A DNA stretch of 49,828 nt from Acetobacteraceae bacterium (GTDB lineage Bacteria; Pseudomonadota; Alphaproteobacteria; Acetobacterales; Acetobacteraceae): positions 1-49,828 of the forward strand of contig PLSD01000077.1 in assembly GCA_003164135.1 (NCBI GenBank), read 5' to 3'. Position 1 is the stretch's first letter, and the number at the start of each line of letters is the position of its first letter. Under the pieces are notes generated by a model. It saw only the letters and a list, made by a program, of their open reading frames with translations. It made no database searches and was not told where the DNA came from. Of the stretch, positions 47,324 to 49,828 are shown piece after piece. The position numbers and the translations under genes were made by a program.

Positions 47324-48193
47324 GCCCTCGATTATGAGTTTGGCATCCTGCATTTCAATAACGAACCTGGCTTCAACCGCTCACGCTTCACCTGCAACCT
47401 CACCATTCGCGGCAAACCTTACGAGTACCACAGTGAAACCCCGCTGCCGGTTGATTTCGAGATGGCGCGCCAACTCTCCGACGGCAAACTCACCCTGCGC
47501 TTCGTAAAAGCGCATCAGCATTTCGAGGTGCGGCTGCAAACCGAGGCGGTGGAGGCTGAGCTGCATTTCCACGCGCATTTCCCCACTTTTGACTTTTCCG
47601 CCTGCGCCACGGCGGTGCCGGAAAACGTGTCCTTCCGCGAGGTGAGCACGCTCGGGTACAACCTGCCTTATAACCACCAGCAGCAGGCGCTGCGCACTTC
47701 GGGCTTTGTGAAACTCGCAGGCGAGACCATCAACATCAACGGCGCCGGCTACCGCGACCACAGCTGGGTGATGCGCAGCGATGCCGGCGTAGCCAAACAT
47801 GTATGGTGCGGCTTCGTCTTCCCGGATCGCGCGTTCGGCATCAAGGTGCTGGCTTCGCAGGCCCGCCCCGGCATTATTGCGAAAGAGGGCTATGTGACCG
47901 ACGTCGACGGCCTGCGGGCGCTGCGGCGCATTGAGGTGAGTTTTGCGGGCAACGGCCCGGACGGCATGCCCGAATCCGTGGTGCATGATGTGACGGATGT
48001 GTACGGCCAGCGCTTCGTGCTGCGCTCCAGCGTTAGCGGGCGGCATGGCGCGGTGCCGCTGGTGTCGGAGGCTGCCCCCGGCCGCCCGGCCTACCGCATT
48101 GTCGAGAATTTTTGCCCCGTGACGCTGGACGGCACGGCGCAAACCGGTGTGGCGCTGGTGGAAATCGGCGCCAGCGCGGCGTTGCCGGCATGA
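47324..48193 (+). pseudogene. 5'-truncated DUF7064-like (hydroxyneurosporene-synthase-like) gene
   Basis: Uninterrupted coding with good codon use begins right after an in-frame TAA at 47321-47323 (ALDYEFGILHFNNEPGFNRS), but no ATG, GTG or TTG start appears until 47462. The C-terminal 243 residues from that ATG include INGAGYRDHSWVMR, the DHSW motif typical of DUF7064/CrtC-like proteins. The domain appears to lack its N-terminus. Either the protein starts at 47462 as a shortened version, or the gene is dead. The stop overlaps the next start (ATGA). The break is next to the toxin-antitoxin pair. Confidence 0.65.
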
Positions 48194-48659
48194 GCGCGCT
48201 TGCCAACAACGTGCGTCTGCTGCGCGACACTTGCCGTGATGTGCGGGCAAAACTCGGTACGCATGAACAGGCGGCGGTGCTTGGCCCGGTGGTGAGTCTG
48301 CTGGACGATATGCTGGTGCAGCAGGAGGCACTGCCCGAACTGGCGCGGGCGTGCGATGCCGCGCCAGACGTGGCGGCGGATTTGCGGTACTGGCAGGGCT
48401 ACCAGGCTGCCGTGGCGGAGCAGGCCACCGTGCCGGTGAGCGATGCCCCGGTGGACGGTATCGATAAAAACTACCTCGCCACGCTGCCGGGCGAGGCGGG
48501 CGTTGCGGTCGCCAGCTGCGGCTCGCCGTCATGGGCTTCCAGGCCATGGCGGGGTTGAACGGAGGCAACTTCAAGGACATCCGCTTCGCAGCCTCGCTTG
48601 GGCATTTGCGCAATGGCATGATGCGGGTTTGCAACAAACTGCTGGAGCTGCCGGAATAG
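48190..48659 (+). pseudogene. Frameshifted gene of unknown function
   Basis: The first reading frame from the ATG at 48190 is convincing up to about residue 100 (LANNVRLLRDTCRDVRAKLG to DKNYLATLPGEAG), then turns into low-quality sequence and stops at 48558. From about 48513 another frame reads RQLRLAVMGFQAMAGLNGG and NFKDIRFAASLGHLRNGMM to a TAG at 48657-48659. Joining the two needs a one-base shift near 48500-48515. This indicates a single-base deletion or equivalent, or a sequencing error. I do not recognise the family. It is coupled to the truncated gene upstream. Confidence 0.65.
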
Positions 48660-48776
48660 GGCAGGCCCGCTGACGGAGTTTGCTGGTTTTGTCAAAGGAA
48701 ATAGAAAATCACGCTTCTCAAGCTCCTGGAATGAAGCTACGCTGCGCCCAAACGATAATATTCCAGGAGGACGAAG

Positions 48777-49787
48777 GTGAAGGTTACACAACGGCTGAAA
48801 AACAACCTGAAGGAAGTGATTCCCGATTTTAACCAGAAGGTCGCCCTGGGCTACAAAGGGTTTTTTGGTTTTGAAAACAAATCGAACCCCTTTTTTGCTC
48901 CCCTGATGTGCGCAACGCAAAACCGAGATGTGGCGCTCTCCACCTCCATCGCCGTGGCGTTCTCCAAAACGCCGATGGTCATGGCGATGGAGTCCTACTC
49001 GCTCAACCAATATTGCCAGGGCAATTTCACCCTCGGCATTGCCTCGCAGATACGGCCGCATATCGTACGCCGCTTCGGCATGCCGTGGACGGATAAACCC
49101 GTGTCGCAGATGCGCGAATATATCGCCGCCCTGCACGCCATCTGGGATGCGTTCGAGAGCGGCGGACCGCTGAATTTTCAAGGTGAAACCTACAAACATA
49201 CGCTGATCTCGCCGGAATTCATCCCCTACATCGAAGGTTACGGGCGGCCCAAGGTGCACCTCGGCGCGGTCGGCCCCGGCATGAACAAACTCGCGGCGGA
49301 AGCGGCGGACGGTATCATCACCCACTCCTTCGTCTCGGAAAAGTCGCTGCGGGAAATCAACCTGGCGCCGATCGAACAAATTCTGAAAGAAAAAGGCAAG
49401 CCGCGCTCCAGCTTCGAGTTTGTCTACCCGATCTTCATCGCCACCGGCTCCAACGAGGAAGAATACAAAAAGAACGTCGCCTGGCACCGCCACCGCATCG
49501 GCTTCTACGCTTCCACGCCGGCCTACCAGGTGCAACTGGAACTGCACGGCTGGGGCGAGCTCCACCATGAAGTGAAAAAAATGACGAAGGAAGGCCGCTG
49601 GGATGAACTCGGCGCGCCGGTTACCGACGAAATGCTCGATACCTTCACAGTCATGGGCGAACCCAAAGATATCGCGCCGAAAATCAAACAACGCTTTGGC
49701 GACTTCGTCGACAACATCCAATGCAACCTCGAACTGCAAGACGCACAAACCCAATACGAAGTCGTCAAAGCCATCGAAGCGATCTGA
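48777..49787 (+). CDS. LLM-class flavin-dependent oxidoreductase (TIGR03617-like)
   Basis: The 336-aa protein resembles the luciferase-like TIM barrel family, F420- or FMN-dependent. Supporting stretches are DVALSTSIAVAFSKTPMVMAME, GNFTLGIASQIRPHIVRRFGMPW and VHLGAVGPGMNKLAAEAADGIITHSF. The start is a GTG at 48777 behind AGGAGG. Similar proteins occur beside DUF7064-like genes, and the substrate is unknown. The cofactor cannot be decided from sequence; F420 synthesis genes are not in this window. Confidence 0.88.
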   Translation: MKVTQRLKNNLKEVIPDFNQKVALGYKGFFGFENKSNPFFAPLMCATQNRDVALSTSIAVAFSKTPMVMAMESYSLNQYCQGNFTLGIASQIRPHIVRRFGMPWTDKPVSQMREYIAALHAIWDAFESGGPLNFQGETYKHTLISPEFIPYIEGYGRPKVHLGAVGPGMNKLAAEAADGIITHSFVSEKSLREINLAPIEQILKEKGKPRSSFEFVYPIFIATGSNEEEYKKNVAWHRHRIGFYASTPAYQVQLELHGWGELHHEVKKMTKEGRWDELGAPVTDEMLDTFTVMGEPKDIAPKIKQRFGDFVDNIQCNLELQDAQTQYEVVKAIEAI

Positions 49788-49828
49788 CGTGGGGTAGGGG
49801 AAGTAATACCAGCCGCCCTAAAGATTGA

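Noticed and set aside
47295..47507. A 70-codon frame beginning near the end of vapC
   Set aside because: It is out of frame with the well-supported truncated gene and has poor codon use.

Overview
The window is GC-rich, densely packed bacterial DNA. Gene content and order point to an alphaproteobacterium, most likely family Acetobacteraceae; that placement is inferred from gene content, not from a marker-gene tree. The signs are sdhCDAB, a PDH operon whose E1-beta carries a lipoyl domain, rpsA-ihfB-lapA-pyrF, bamD-recN-ligA, zapA followed by a 6S-like RNA, and secreted YXWGXW-type and Hint-domain proteins. I see no rRNA, tRNA, CRISPR array, complete insertion sequence or prophage.

Layout. 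1-6.2 kb: a Hint-domain protein, xseA with a sulfotransferase-like relic behind it, then divergent purD coupled to an Stf0-type sulfotransferase, and an aldo/keto reductase. 6.2-13.3 kb: a surface-glycan region with a methyltransferase, an AT-rich GT2-like gene, and an opposing operon of MsbA-type exporter, RgpF-like protein and CgeB-like glycosyltransferase, followed by a tyrosine-phosphatase-like gene. 13.3-20.2 kb: a secreted repeat protein, a small cytochrome c, and a tightly overlapping envelope operon hldD-lgt-midA-like-pgeF-lipoprotein, divergent from a ubiK/BMFP gene. 20.2-25.5 kb: an AT-rich non-coding stretch, an internally duplicated Pmp3-like membrane protein, an ETFB/nicotinamide-type methyltransferase and sdhCDAB.

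25.5-30.4 kb: a multi-hairpin convergent junction, the operon (126-aa protein)-fba-VIT-thiE, then a small gene plus zapA, a palindromic element, a 6S RNA candidate, a Moco-domain protein and a DUF4375 protein. 30.4-39.8 kb: bamD-recN-ligA on the minus strand, rpsA-ihfB-lapA-pyrF on the plus strand, a Gly/Trp-rich secreted protein and an ftsB-like gene. 39.8-46.6 kb: pdhA-pdhB-pdhC-lpd-lipA-coq10-like, which couples the PDH complex to the synthase that makes its lipoyl cofactor. 46.6-49.8 kb: a phd/vapC-type toxin-antitoxin pair inserted beside a decaying cluster: a 5'-truncated DUF7064-like gene, a frameshifted gene of unknown function, and an intact LLM-class flavin oxidoreductase.

Most of the window is core metabolism and cell envelope. 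The least explained parts are the duplicated Pmp3-like protein, the sulfotransferase relic, the glycan region with its AT-rich gene, the dispersed palindromic repeats, and the TA-flanked decaying cluster at the right end. I did not find a clear new multi-gene system.
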